Assembly: GCF_900450705.1 (NCBI RefSeq)
Contig: NZ_UGHK01000002.1
Coordinates: forward strand, 62,001 to 126,000
Direction: 5' to 3'
Source: Avibacterium paragallinarum
GTDB taxonomy: Bacteria; Pseudomonadota; Gammaproteobacteria; Enterobacterales; Pasteurellaceae
DNA length: 64,000 nucleotides
In this document: positions 7,560 to 16,473 of the stretch, in pieces
How the letters are laid out: every line of letters starts with the position of its first letter
Numbering within the stretch: the stretch's first letter is position 1
Notes under the pieces: model-generated
What the model was told of the DNA's origin: nothing
Seen by the model: only the letters and a program-made list of their open reading frames with translations
Database searches by the model: none
Made by a program: the position numbers and the translations under genes

Positions 7560-8483
7560 ATGGCACTGGATTTATCAAAATTACGCGTACAAGACCCTGT
7601 ACTCACCAATTTGGCTTATGGCTATCACAACAATGAACTGATTGGCGATAGCCTTATGCCTATCGTTGAAATCGACAAAGAAGCGGCAAAAATCCCGACA
7701 TTTGGGCGTTTAGCCTTCCGTATTCCGACGACCACGCGAAGCCTACGCGGGGCATCTAACCGCTTAGAGCCTGAAGATTTGGGCGCGATTGATGTGGCAC
7801 TGGAAGAACACGACGCAGAATATGCCATTGATTACCGCGAAAGCAATGAAGCCAGTTTTCCATTGCGTCAATACGCCCTAGGCGTTATCCAAGATGTGAT
7901 TGCGTTAGACCGCGAAAAACAAATCGCCACCCTTGCGCAAAATGAGGCGAGCTATGACAGCACCAATAAAGTGGCATTATCTGGCACAAGTCAATTTAGT
8001 CACAAAGACTCCGACCCATTTGCCGTCTTTGACGCAGCAAAACGTGCGATTAAACGCACCATTGGGCATAAAGCCAATGTGTGCGTGATTGCAGGCGATG
8101 TGTGGGAGGTGCTGAAATCCCACCCGAAAGTGATTGAAAAAATTAAGTATGTGCAAAAAGGCGTGATTACGCCAGAAATTTTTGCGGGCTTAATTGATAT
8201 TGACACCGTCAAAATTGGCGAGGCAGTTTATGAAGAAAGCGGTCAGTTAAAAGATATTTGGACTAAAACCGTGGTGTTGGCTTATGTGCCGAAAACCGCC
8301 GATAAGAAAGGCACGGTGTATCAGCCAAGTTTTGGCTATACCGTTCGCCGTCGTAAAGGATTATTTGTGGATACCTACCAAGAAAGCGGTGGCAAGTTAG
8401 AAGTGGTGCGTTGTACCGATATTTATAAACCGCATTTGGTGGGCAAGCCTGCGGGTTATTTAGTGAAAGACTGTATCGCGTAA
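7560..8483 (+). CDS. Major head (capsid) protein, Mu gpT-like position
   Basis: A 307-residue protein immediately after the protease/scaffold, where Mu-like phages place the major head subunit. Features include NNELIGDSLMPIVEI near residue 24 and a conserved middle with DREKQIATLAQNEASY, typical of the HK97-fold major capsid group found with Mu-like proteases. Start ATG 7560 has AAGGAG upstream. Confidence 0.85.
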   Translation: MALDLSKLRVQDPVLTNLAYGYHNNELIGDSLMPIVEIDKEAAKIPTFGRLAFRIPTTTRSLRGASNRLEPEDLGAIDVALEEHDAEYAIDYRESNEASFPLRQYALGVIQDVIALDREKQIATLAQNEASYDSTNKVALSGTSQFSHKDSDPFAVFDAAKRAIKRTIGHKANVCVIAGDVWEVLKSHPKVIEKIKYVQKGVITPEIFAGLIDIDTVKIGEAVYEESGQLKDIWTKTVVLAYVPKTADKKGTVYQPSFGYTVRRRKGLFVDTYQESGGKLEVVRCTDIYKPHLVGKPAGYLVKDCIA

Positions 8484-8487
8484 CCCC

Positions 8488-8515
8488 TTTAAACCGCATT
8501 TAAACGTCCTTTAAG
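8488..8515 (+). repeat. 11-bp phased TTTAAA array 3
   Basis: TTTAAA at 8488 and 8499 and TTTAAG at 8510, exactly 11 bp apart, running into an uptake word AAGTGCGGT at 8513-8521. Confidence 0.7.
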
Positions 8516-8521
8516 TGCGGT
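8493..8521 (+). terminator. Uptake-word hairpin after capsid gene
   Basis: ACCGCATTTA (8493-8502) pairs with TAAGTGCGGT (8512-8521) with one mismatch. Pasteurellaceae commonly use inverted uptake words as terminators; there is no long T run here, so termination is uncertain. Confidence 0.5.
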
Positions 8522-8549
8522 TGAAAAATCCTAAATTTTGGAGAATGCA

Positions 8550-8816
8550 ATGAACGAAAAATTACTTTACGCCGTGATTGGCGCAGTGGCTGTTTTGCAT
8601 AACGGTAAACGTTATGAAGTGGGCGAAACCCTTGAACTCACGCAAGAAGAAGCACAAAACATCGCCTTGTATGTGGAACTTACCGAAAGCGGCAAAGTCA
8701 AGCTCGCCCAACAGCAACGCAATGCTGAGGAAGCACAACGTAAAGCTGAAGAAGCCAAAAACAACAAAGAAGCGACCACTAATACGGCGAATGCCAACAC
8801 GGAAAATCAGGCATAA
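8550..8816 (+). CDS. Mu gp35-like small head-region protein, 88 aa
   Basis: A small protein with a folded N-terminal half (LLYAVIGAVAVLHNGKRYEVGETLELTQEEAQ) and an Ala/Glu/Asn-rich disordered tail. Position between capsid and gp36 matches Mu gp35-type genes. ATG 8550 is used because GGAG lies just upstream at 8540-8543. Exact role unknown. Confidence 0.6.
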   Translation: MNEKLLYAVIGAVAVLHNGKRYEVGETLELTQEEAQNIALYVELTESGKVKLAQQQRNAEEAQRKAEEAKNNKEATTNTANANTENQA

Positions 8817-8825
8817 GGCGGCACA

Positions 8826-9260
8826 ATGTACATTAATGCAGAGGATTTAAACGAGCTATTAAGTGAACGTGCCTTAATGGATCTTTCGAATGACAACAGC
8901 CGTGCCACAAGCATTAACTTTGCGGTGTTAGATAAGGCGTGTTTGTATGCCACGGAGATTGTCGATGGGTATTTGCGTTCGCGTTATGTTCTGCCGCTGC
9001 ATCAAGTGCCAACCCTTGTGCGTAATCTCTGTTTGCAACTGGCACGCTATTGGCTGTATTCACGCCGTCCTGATGGCAAAGGTTTTCCTGACCAAGTCAA
9101 AGACAGTTATGCCCAAGCGCTGAAAGATTTGGAGCGTATCCAATCAGGCAAATTGCATTTAGGGCTGACCGAGCTTGTCGATACGATGGACGACAATGTG
9201 CCTGCTGTACCGCGTTTTGTGGCACGAGCACCTGAAAAAGTGGATTTATCGGGGTATTAA
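8826..9260 (+). CDS. DUF1320 family protein (Mu gp36), head-tail connector
   Basis: A 144-residue protein of the DUF1320 family: CLYATEIVDGYLRSRYVLPL followed by LVRNLCLQLARYWLYSRR. Members are the Mu gp36 type, thought to be head completion or adaptor proteins at the portal-tail junction. The start follows a GGCGG-like site and lies ten bases after the previous stop. Confidence 0.85.
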   Translation: MYINAEDLNELLSERALMDLSNDNSRATSINFAVLDKACLYATEIVDGYLRSRYVLPLHQVPTLVRNLCLQLARYWLYSRRPDGKGFPDQVKDSYAQALKDLERIQSGKLHLGLTELVDTMDDNVPAVPRFVARAPEKVDLSGY

Positions 9261-9261
9261 A

Positions 9262-9732
9262 ATGTCTGCCACCTTGCCGATTTTAACGAGCGTCCAAGAA
9301 CGCTTACTTGAGCGAATAGATCGCTTTAGCATTGAGCTTTTCCCCGATGATTTGGCGAATTACTACGTTAAAGACGAATACGGGGTCATCTTAGTGCAAT
9401 ACGCAGGCTCGAAGTTTGAAACCCAAGGTAGCACCGACCTTGTACATCAACGCCGTGATGTGCATCTTGCTTTAACCATTATTGCCCGTAGTCAGCACGA
9501 TGATAGCGGGGCATTAGAGGTGCTGGATAAGGTTCGCTTGGCGATTGTGGGCTTTCGCCCCACTAATTGCGAACCTTGTGTATTAATTAGCGAAGAGTTC
9601 GCGGGTGAAGACGAAGGGCTTTGGCAATATCAACTGATTGTGCAAACCAGCACGTGGCAGGTGGAACAACGCGACCTGCAAAATTCACACAAATTTACCA
9701 CCGCACTTTTACGCCGTGCGGATCAACATTAA
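9262..9732 (+). CDS. DUF1834 family protein (Mu gp37), tail terminator-like
   Basis: A 156-residue protein. Its position between DUF1320 and the sheath, and the central DLVHQRRDVHLALTIIARSQHD, fit the Mu gp37/DUF1834 family, likely a tail terminator or neck protein. ATG 9262 immediately follows the preceding stop. The longer upstream frame overlaps gp36 and is not used. Confidence 0.75.
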   Translation: MSATLPILTSVQERLLERIDRFSIELFPDDLANYYVKDEYGVILVQYAGSKFETQGSTDLVHQRRDVHLALTIIARSQHDDSGALEVLDKVRLAIVGFRPTNCEPCVLISEEFAGEDEGLWQYQLIVQTSTWQVEQRDLQNSHKFTTALLRRADQH

Positions 9733-9742
9733 GGAGAAAAAT

Positions 9743-11128
9743 ATGGCTTTTCACCACGGAACTGAAACCAAACGTGAAACAGGCGGATCTGTTCCCGTTC
9801 AAACCGTTGATGGGGCGATTATTGGCATTGTCGGCACAGCCCCAATGGGAGCGGTAAACCAGCTTACGCTGTGCCAAACGAAGAAAGATTTTGCCCAATT
9901 TGGCACGCTTACAGGTAAAGGCTTCACCCTCCCTGATGCCTTTGAGATTTTAAGCCGTTATGCCAGTGGGCAGGTTTATGTGGTCAATGTGTTAGACCCC
10001 ACTCGTCATAAAACCCAAGTCAATGATGAGGTATTAACCCAAGACCCAAACACCTTAATTGCCGTAACGGAAAAAGCGGCATTGCTCACCTTAACGGTGA
10101 AAGCAAACAATGTGGCTCTCACTGAGGGGACAGACTACACGGTCAATATGCAAACAGGGGAAATCTGCTTTAAAGCCAGCAAAACCAGCCTCACTGTGAC
10201 CTATACCTATGCTGACCCAAGTAAGGTTACGGAAGAAGATATTAAAGGCGGCGTGGAAAGTAGTACGGGGCAACGCAAAGGCTTTGAGTTATTGCGTGAT
10301 GGCTTTAATAAATTTGGGGCAGATGCCAAGGTGTTGATTTGCCCTGAGTTTGATAAAACGGCGACTTGTGCTGCCGCCCTTCAAGTGCTGGCGGAGCAAC
10401 TAAAAGCGGTTGCCTATGTGCAATTGCCAAAAGGAACAACCCTTTCTAAAGCCATTGAAGCACGAGGTCCACTGGGTAACCTTAATGCCAAAGCCAGCTC
10501 AGAACGAGTACGCCATTTTTACCCTTATGTCACAGGAATGAGTGGTGGGCTTGAAAGTCTTGCCACGCACGCGGCGGGGCTGCGAATGAAAACCGATGTG
10601 GAACAGGGTTATTGGTTTAGTACCTCTAACCGCGAACTGTTGGGCGTGATTGGTATGGAAGTGCCATTAACGGCGCGTATTGATGACTTACAAAGTGAAA
10701 CCAATCGCTTAAATGCCGTGGGGATTACCACGATTTTTAATAGCTTTGGCACAGGGTTTAGATTATGGGGCAACCGCTCAAGCTGTTTCCCAACGGTTAC
10801 CCATATCATCAACTTTGAGACCGCCTTGCGTACAGGGGATTTAATTGATGAAAGCATTCGCCGTGCCGAGTTGCAATATATCGACCGTCCGATTGATGAT
10901 GCGTTAATTGACAGCCTATTGGAAACCATTCGCACCTACTTAGGAACGCAAAAAAGCCTCGTAGGTTTTGAAGTGGGGCTCGATTACGACTACGACTTGG
11001 CAGATGCTTTTAGTCAAGGGCAGATCCCCTTGACCTATGATTACACACCAAAACTGCCAGCTGAACGCATTAGCAATCGCTCAGTGATGACGCGTAAATA
11101 TTTGGTGAATTTGGTTGGTCAAAAATAA
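9743..11128 (+). CDS. Contractile tail sheath protein, P2 FI-like
   Basis: A 461-residue sheath protein. It begins MAFHHGTETKRE like P2 FI and ends with YDYTPKLPAERISNRS and MTRKYLVNLV, the P2-type C-terminus, with FRLWGNR in the middle. ATG 9743 follows AAGGAG at 9731-9736. It forms the contracting sleeve around the tail tube. Similarity to P2 rather than Mu gpL marks the switch to a P2-like tail module. Confidence 0.92.
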   Translation: MAFHHGTETKRETGGSVPVQTVDGAIIGIVGTAPMGAVNQLTLCQTKKDFAQFGTLTGKGFTLPDAFEILSRYASGQVYVVNVLDPTRHKTQVNDEVLTQDPNTLIAVTEKAALLTLTVKANNVALTEGTDYTVNMQTGEICFKASKTSLTVTYTYADPSKVTEEDIKGGVESSTGQRKGFELLRDGFNKFGADAKVLICPEFDKTATCAAALQVLAEQLKAVAYVQLPKGTTLSKAIEARGPLGNLNAKASSERVRHFYPYVTGMSGGLESLATHAAGLRMKTDVEQGYWFSTSNRELLGVIGMEVPLTARIDDLQSETNRLNAVGITTIFNSFGTGFRLWGNRSSCFPTVTHIINFETALRTGDLIDESIRRAELQYIDRPIDDALIDSLLETIRTYLGTQKSLVGFEVGLDYDYDLADAFSQGQIPLTYDYTPKLPAERISNRSVMTRKYLVNLVGQK

Positions 11129-11141
11129 TTAAGGAGCAAGA

Positions 11142-11660
11142 ATGAGTACAGCAATTAATCAAATCGTCAATGCCAATGTGTATTTCAACGGTAACTCTTT
11201 GCTAGGTAAAGCCAAAGAAATTAAGGTTGCCGATATTGAGTTTGAACAAATTGAGCATAAAGGGCTTGGTTTAGTGGCAACCATTAAACTGCCAGCGGGT
11301 TTAAATGCCCTAGAGGGTGAAATAACTTGGGATAGTTTCTACCCTGAAGTTCGTGTACAAAATACTAACCCATTTAAACACCAGCAATTAATGATCCGCT
11401 CTAATTTGCAAGTATTTAACGCAATGGGCTTGGCAGAAGAAGCCCCATTAGTTACGGTAATGAATGTGCAGTTTAGTAAAACCGCAGGCGGAAGTTTTAA
11501 ACCTAAAGAGGCGGTTGAGCTGCAAGATAGTTTCCAAATCTACAGCATTAAGCAGACCTTAGAGGGGAAAGAATTGCTCTACGTGGATACCTTTGCCAAC
11601 ATCTACCGTGTAAACGGACAAGATGTGTTGCAAAAATACCGCACGAACATCGGGCAATAA
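11142..11660 (+). CDS. Major tail tube protein, P2 FII-like
   Basis: A 172-residue protein of the P2 FII tube family, recognised from INQIVNANVYFNGNSLLGKA and the central LEGEITWDSFYPE motif. It stacks into the inner tube within the sheath. AAGGAGC precedes ATG 11142. Confidence 0.9.
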   Translation: MSTAINQIVNANVYFNGNSLLGKAKEIKVADIEFEQIEHKGLGLVATIKLPAGLNALEGEITWDSFYPEVRVQNTNPFKHQQLMIRSNLQVFNAMGLAEEAPLVTVMNVQFSKTAGGSFKPKEAVELQDSFQIYSIKQTLEGKELLYVDTFANIYRVNGQDVLQKYRTNIGQ

Positions 11661-11666
11661 AAAGTC

Positions 11667-11704
11667 TTTAAACCACTTTAAAATCAATTTAAAGGCGATT
11701 TAAG
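11667..11704 (+). repeat. Phased TTTAAA array 4
   Basis: TTTAAA at 11667, 11677 and 11688 and TTTAAG at 11699: steps of 10, 11 and 11 bp, between the tube and chaperone genes. Confidence 0.7.
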
Positions 11705-11750
11705 TAAACTCCTTGGCGAAGTTAAACAAAACCAACCAAGGAGTTTTTTT

Positions 11751-12020
11751 ATGTCTAAACAAACTGAACAACCAAGTAACCGTATCAAATTATCTCGCCC
11801 AATTACATTAGGCTCAGGAGATCTTTTAGAAGAGGTAACCGTACGCCGTGTTACAGCAGGTGATCATCGTAAAGCAGCTGCACGCTGTAAAAATGATCCT
11901 GTTGCTACGGAATATGCTGTGATGGCAATGGTAAGTGGTTTACAGCAAGAAGATTTTGATGCGTTAGATTGGGAGGACGTGCAACTTATTCGTGGCTTTC
12001 TGTTCGATTCAGCAAGTTGA
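11751..12020 (+). CDS. Tail assembly chaperone, gpE-like
   Basis: An 89-residue protein (KLSRPITLGSGDLLEEVTVRRVTAGD) of the phage tail assembly chaperone group that includes P2 gpE and Mu gp41. It sits between tube and tape measure genes, where such chaperones guide tape measure folding. An AAGGAG site precedes ATG 11751. A second product is expected by frameshift into the frame ending at 12168. Confidence 0.85.
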   Translation: MSKQTEQPSNRIKLSRPITLGSGDLLEEVTVRRVTAGDHRKAAARCKNDPVATEYAVMAMVSGLQQEDFDALDWEDVQLIRGFLFDSAS

Positions 12021-12168
12021 TATTGATGAACTTTATACACTCTATGCGGATTTAGCGTGGTGGTATGGCTGGACGCAATCTGATATTGATGCCCTCACAA
12101 TGGAGGAGCTTGATTGCTGGCTTACACAGGCTAATAGACAAGTAAAAGCGGGCTATATGCGAGTATAG
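11968..12168 (+). CDS. Frameshift extension of the tail chaperone (E' part)
   Basis: This frame is open from 11968 to the TAG at 12166-12168 and encodes DELYTLYADLAWWYGWTQ then LTMEELDCWLTQA, the P2 GpE'-type domain. It has no ATG start. Relative to the chaperone frame it is +1, equivalent to -2; the two frames overlap from 11968 to 12020. P2 uses a -1 shift here, while a -2 shift has been reported for Mu. A GGGAGG at 11971-11976 could stimulate shifting; TTTC at 11997-12000 permits a +1 slip. Confidence 0.75.
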   Translation: MGRTCNLFVAFCSIQQVDIDELYTLYADLAWWYGWTQSDIDALTMEELDCWLTQANRQVKAGYMRV

Positions 12169-12431
12169 CCCCAGTTAATGAAAAAGCCAATAAGTAGGGC
12201 TGGGATAGGCATTATTACTGCGACAGCGACTGAGTAAAGTAATGCGATAAACACCCAAAAGAAGAGGTAGAAAATCGCAATAAAACCGATTTCAGCAAAT
12301 CCCGTTGCGGTGGCAAATTGTTCGGCTGGAAATATGTCTATAGCAGCCCAAATGCCCGCAAGAATAAATGAGCAAACCATAATGGCTTTCGCAATCGCCA
12401 ATGTTCTCTCTGAGTGTATCTCTTGCTTCAT
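12153..12431 (-). CDS. Antisense membrane protein (moron candidate), 92 aa
   Basis: A 92-residue protein with about three hydrophobic segments (residues about 14-32, 43-65, 67-88), encoded against the tail operon between the chaperone and tape measure genes. The start at 12431 has a near-perfect AGGAGGG. A promoter TTGCCA-N17-TAAAGT lies directly upstream. Independent expression from a prophage is the pattern of lysogenic-conversion (moron) genes, for example superinfection exclusion. No family recognised. Its 3' end overlaps the E' frame by 16 bases. Confidence 0.7.
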   Translation of the reverse strand: MKQEIHSERTLAIAKAIMVCSFILAGIWAAIDIFPAEQFATATGFAEIGFIAIFYLFFWVFIALLYSVAVAVIMPIPALLIGFFINWGYTRI

Positions 12432-12455
12432 GTTCCCTCCTAGTCTTATTAGCTA

Positions 12456-12484
12456 ACTTTACCGTGAGAAAGAAAAAATGGCAA
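12456..12484 (-). promoter_or_regulatory. Promoter of the antisense membrane protein
   Basis: On the minus strand, TTGCCA (plus 12479-12484) and TAAAGT (plus 12456-12461) are separated by 17 bp. The -35 overlaps the tape measure start codon. Confidence 0.5.
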
Positions 12485-15327
12485 CAAATGAATTAATGAT
12501 CGGCTTAGTCATTGGTACAACGCTTAAAGGTGTGAGTGCGGCATTCACAACGGTAACTAAGCTGTCCTCTCGCCTATCTAGTCAAATCGAAAAAGCCACA
12601 GCACAACAAAGCCGATTTGGTCTTGCTTTGCAAAAAATGCACTATCCTGCCAAAAGCCTTGATGCTATAGCAAAACGTTATCAGCAGCTAGATAATGCGA
12701 TTAGCCGTGCCGAAAAAAGCCAACAACGTCTTAATGGGGCTATGGCATTCTCTGAAAATTGGGATAAGGCTAAAAAACGTATGCAAGGGCAATTAATGGA
12801 GACCGCTGCTCACGGCTATGCGGTAGGTCGCCCATTAATGACCTCAATTCAAACTTATATGGCTCAGGAAGATGCTGCTAACGACCTAAAAATCACGATG
12901 ATGAAAGCTAATGGTTCGTTCGGGAAATTTAAAGAAATCGGCAAAATTGCCGATGATTTAGGACGTGATTTACCTGGCACAAAAAAAGATTTCTATAACC
13001 TTGCTCGCGCCTTAAAAATGCAAGGGGTGAACGATGACATCCTTATTGGTGGAGGATTGCAAACAGCGGCGAAACTCAATGTACTTTTAGGTATGGATCA
13101 ATTTGAGGGTGGTGAGTTTCTTGCAAAACTGATGGAAGGCCACGGTCTTTCTGAGGGGGAATTAAAAGCCTCAGCAGATAACCTACAACGTGCGATGTTT
13201 GCGGGTGGGATGAACAAAGAACAAATGTATGGGGCGATGACCTATTATGCCTCTAACGTGCGCTCTATGAAACTCACTGGGGAAGAAAATGCCAAGAAAA
13301 TTTTTGCTATCCAAGGAATGGCTGCTCAACAAGGCTTAGAGGGAACCTCTTTTGGGACAAACTTTTCCACGATGCTTGACCGAATGAATAAAGGCCCGAA
13401 GATGATCGCCGAAGCCAAAAAAGGTATGAAAGCCGAAGCGCGCGATATTTTAGAAAGCTCAGGCGTTGAATTTAATTTTTGGGATAAAAAGGGCAATTTT
13501 AAAGGCATTGACGGAATGATGACCGAGCTAGAAAAGCTCGACATTATTCGACAGAAGTATGGTGATGAAGGTGCGGGTCTTGTAGCCGATGCGCTCTTTG
13601 GCACTGAAGGGAAACGTGTGGCCCTATTACTTGCACAAAAAGGTAAGCAGGGACTGGAAGAGTTTTTGCAGAAAATGCGCGAACAAGCCAGCCTTGAGGA
13701 ACGTATCGCCCAAAAAACACGCACCCTAAGCGCAGCGATGGAAGCCCTAGGTGGCGTATGGGAAAGTGCGGTAGGAACAATAGGCTCGGCGTTTGCAGAT
13801 GACTTAAAAGAGATAGCCAAAGCAGGCCAGCATTTTATTGAAGATACATTAACACCGTGGATTAGCGAAAATAAAGGGCTAATTAGAACTTTCGTGGGTT
13901 TTGTCGGTGGACTATTAGCGATGAAACTTAGCTTTCTAGGCGTGGGTTATGGGCTCAATTTGCTTTTTAGTCCTTTTGTAAGGCTTTATGTTGGTGCAAC
14001 AAAGTTAAATGGTGCATTTAATGCGATACGTTTAGCGCGTCTAACAGGGGATTTCTCTAAACTAAGCCTGAAATTGCGTCTTTTAAATCGAGCGTTTAGT
14101 TTCGTCGGCGGAGGAAGTTGGCGACTGGCTAAAGGGTTATCTGGTGGCATATTCGGGGCGACAAAACGCGTCGCGTCAGCGTTTATCTCTGCGAATAAGT
14201 GGGGATTTAAACTTGGTATGACGTTAGCAGGTAAGCTATTTGGTGGCTTACAACTTGTGGGTAAAGGCATTTTATTTATTGGTCGTGCCTTAGGTCTAAA
14301 TCCTATTGGTATAGCCGTTATGGCTATCGCAGGTGCGGCGTTCTTAATTTATCAATATTGGGAGCCGATTAAAACATTCTTTTCAGATATGTGGGAAAAC
14401 GTGAAAGGCTTCTTTAATTCAGGGATTGGGAATATCACCGCAACTATCCTTGATTGGTCGCCAATCGGATTATTTTATAAAGCCTTTGCTGCTGTATTGA
14501 ACTGGTTTGGCGTTGATTTGCCAAGTAGTTTTAGTCAATTTGGTATGGGCATGATTAATAAACTTGGCGAAGGTATAAGCAAAGCCTTTGAAGGCGTTAA
14601 AAATTTTATTGGCAGTACAGTAGATTGGATCAAGGGGAAACTTGGCTTTGCAGCAGAAACTGAGCTAGCTATTTCAACCAAGCAAGCCAATATTGCACAG
14701 TCAGCCATTGGTAGTAGTTCAATGGCAACCACTGGTGCACAACTTGCTCTTGATAACGCTAAAAAACGAGGCTTTTCTTCGGGTGGTTATACAGGCGATG
14801 GTGGCAAACACGAAGTGGCTGGCGTGGTGCATAAAGGCGAATATGTCCTGAATAAAGAAATCACCTCGCGTCTTGGCGTGGCTAATATCCAACGTTTAGC
14901 CAATATTGCAATGGTTGCTGGGCAATCTGCCTTTGCGGCAGTAAGCCCCTTAGAGCCTGTGATGACGGAGGTAAAACAGCCTAAAAGTACTATTGCAGCA
15001 AACACCGTAACAAGCGGACAAAAAGAGGCAAAAAAACAACCGCACTTAACGCCAAAAACAAAAACAGGTGTGAAGAAAAAATCACATCAAGCAGGCGTAC
15101 AGCAAGCCCTATCGCAACGTGCAAAAGAAAAAGCTGAGCCAATGCAACATAAATCACCTATTGTGGTGCATTTTAGCCCTGTGATCAATGTTAATGGTAA
15201 CCAAGAGAAAACGGATATTTTGGCGGATATTACCCAAGCCATGCAACGTGGTAACCGTGAGCTTGAGCGCGTTGTTGAACGTATTTTTGACCAGATGATT
15301 GACCAGCGTGGGCGTAGAGCGTATTAG
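12478..15327 (+). CDS. Phage tail tape measure protein
   Basis: A 949-residue protein, the longest in the prophage. It has an N-terminal helical region with repeated Gln/Lys-rich coiled coils, a TP901-type core with Gly-rich segments, and hydrophobic stretches around residues 470-510 and 600-640 (LNPIGIAVMAIAGAAFLIY). It sets tail length and is ejected through the tube. The C-terminal region has Lys/Gln-rich low complexity (about 850-890) before a conserved end. Start ATG 12478. Confidence 0.92.
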   Translation: MATNELMIGLVIGTTLKGVSAAFTTVTKLSSRLSSQIEKATAQQSRFGLALQKMHYPAKSLDAIAKRYQQLDNAISRAEKSQQRLNGAMAFSENWDKAKKRMQGQLMETAAHGYAVGRPLMTSIQTYMAQEDAANDLKITMMKANGSFGKFKEIGKIADDLGRDLPGTKKDFYNLARALKMQGVNDDILIGGGLQTAAKLNVLLGMDQFEGGEFLAKLMEGHGLSEGELKASADNLQRAMFAGGMNKEQMYGAMTYYASNVRSMKLTGEENAKKIFAIQGMAAQQGLEGTSFGTNFSTMLDRMNKGPKMIAEAKKGMKAEARDILESSGVEFNFWDKKGNFKGIDGMMTELEKLDIIRQKYGDEGAGLVADALFGTEGKRVALLLAQKGKQGLEEFLQKMREQASLEERIAQKTRTLSAAMEALGGVWESAVGTIGSAFADDLKEIAKAGQHFIEDTLTPWISENKGLIRTFVGFVGGLLAMKLSFLGVGYGLNLLFSPFVRLYVGATKLNGAFNAIRLARLTGDFSKLSLKLRLLNRAFSFVGGGSWRLAKGLSGGIFGATKRVASAFISANKWGFKLGMTLAGKLFGGLQLVGKGILFIGRALGLNPIGIAVMAIAGAAFLIYQYWEPIKTFFSDMWENVKGFFNSGIGNITATILDWSPIGLFYKAFAAVLNWFGVDLPSSFSQFGMGMINKLGEGISKAFEGVKNFIGSTVDWIKGKLGFAAETELAISTKQANIAQSAIGSSSMATTGAQLALDNAKKRGFSSGGYTGDGGKHEVAGVVHKGEYVLNKEITSRLGVANIQRLANIAMVAGQSAFAAVSPLEPVMTEVKQPKSTIAANTVTSGQKEAKKQPHLTPKTKTGVKKKSHQAGVQQALSQRAKEKAEPMQHKSPIVVHFSPVINVNGNQEKTDILADITQAMQRGNRELERVVERIFDQMIDQRGRRAY

Positions 15328-15335
15328 GAGGAAAG

Positions 15336-16262
15336 ATGTATTGTTTGCTTGGCGACATCGTATTTGAACCGATTGATTTAACCGAGTTTTCTGAAACCCA
15401 GCAAGCCAGTTTTGCGGAACACGCAGTAATGCGCGGTAAACCGAGACTGCAAGCTACAGGTGATGGGCTAACCACCTTGCAATTTGCGGCAAGGCTACAT
15501 CATCAAATCGGCGGTGTGGAAAGCCGTTGGCGTGCATTAAGTGCGGCAAAATCGGCACAACAGGCACTTGCCCTTGTGTGGGGGCGTAATGGGGTCAAAG
15601 GCAATTATGTGATCACAGATTTAAGCTCAACTACCCTGTTTACCGATGAGCAAGGTAATGTGTTGTGTCGTGAGATTTCGATTAGCCTTACTGAATATGT
15701 GGGGGAATTAGATGAGGGGTTATTGGGTGCGGCATTACAGCTAGGCGACAGTAGCATTTTAGGTTCAATTCTACCTCAAAATCTTACTAATACGCTGAGT
15801 GCGGTAAAAAATACCGTTAATCGTGGTGTCCAACTGTATCAAGCAGGTAAGCGTGCGGTTGATGAAGTGAAAAATACCGTAGCCATCATGCGGCAACTTA
15901 AAAGCGATCCACAGTCTGCCCTTGCTTATTTGCCTCACGCCTTATCAGGGTTGGATCAGTCTTTGGGGGCATTTGGTGAGCTTGTTGGGATGCGGGGTGC
16001 GTTTGATAGTGTTCGCCCTTATTTGGGTGTGGTTGGTGAGTTTGTTGAGGCTGGCCAAGCGATTTATGATGCTCTTGCCCTTAGCAAAACACATTTTGAG
16101 CAATCCAATGCAACAGGCTGGGAAAATTGGTTTGTTCCTGCCGATAATGCGTTTGCTGACGCCGTTGAACATATTGATAACCTTGCTACCACGACAGCAG
16201 AAATGACTGCGTGGGTGGTGTTGCGTAATGATGAGGAGTGCGATGATGCAAACCGTGATTAA
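15336..16262 (+). CDS. P2 gpU-like tail protein with C-terminal extension
   Basis: A 308-residue protein. The first 130 residues match the P2 gpU family (MYCLLGDIVFEPIDLTEFSE, RGKPRLQATGDGLTTLQF), part of the tail terminator/baseplate-proximal apparatus. P2 gpU itself is about half this length; here there is a further 180-residue helical extension. GGAGG precedes ATG 15336. It overlaps the gpX gene at its end. Confidence 0.85.
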   Translation: MYCLLGDIVFEPIDLTEFSETQQASFAEHAVMRGKPRLQATGDGLTTLQFAARLHHQIGGVESRWRALSAAKSAQQALALVWGRNGVKGNYVITDLSSTTLFTDEQGNVLCREISISLTEYVGELDEGLLGAALQLGDSSILGSILPQNLTNTLSAVKNTVNRGVQLYQAGKRAVDEVKNTVAIMRQLKSDPQSALAYLPHALSGLDQSLGAFGELVGMRGAFDSVRPYLGVVGEFVEAGQAIYDALALSKTHFEQSNATGWENWFVPADNAFADAVEHIDNLATTTAEMTAWVVLRNDEECDDANRD

Positions 16263-16473
16263 GCATACAGCTAAACTGGGTGAACGCTGGGATAGCTTGG
16301 CTTACTATTATTATGGTGATCCCTTGGCATATAGTCGCATTATTGATGCCAACCCACACTTAAGTTTTTACGAAGTATTACCCATGGGGGTAACCGTTTA
16401 TATCCCCGTTTTACGAGTGCAACCTACTCAAAATGAAGCAATGCCACCTTGGCTAAGGGGAAATAATGGCTAA
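16246..16473 (+). CDS. Tail protein X (LysM-like)
   Basis: A 75-residue protein resembling P2 gpX: GERWDSLAYYYYGDP followed by INANP-like IIDANPHL and a final VTVYIPVL, a LysM-type peptidoglycan-binding fold. It belongs to the baseplate hub region. The start at 16246 is chosen for spacing to GAGGAG; an adjacent ATG at 16243 is possible. Confidence 0.85.
   Translation: MQTVIKHTAKLGERWDSLAYYYYGDPLAYSRIIDANPHLSFYEVLPMGVTVYIPVLRVQPTQNEAMPPWLRGNNG

Noticed and set aside
8578-8850. Plus-strand 90-codon frame overlapping the gp35-like gene
   Set aside because: It is the shifted frame of a gene with good start site and phage-typical product; composition is that of a shadow.
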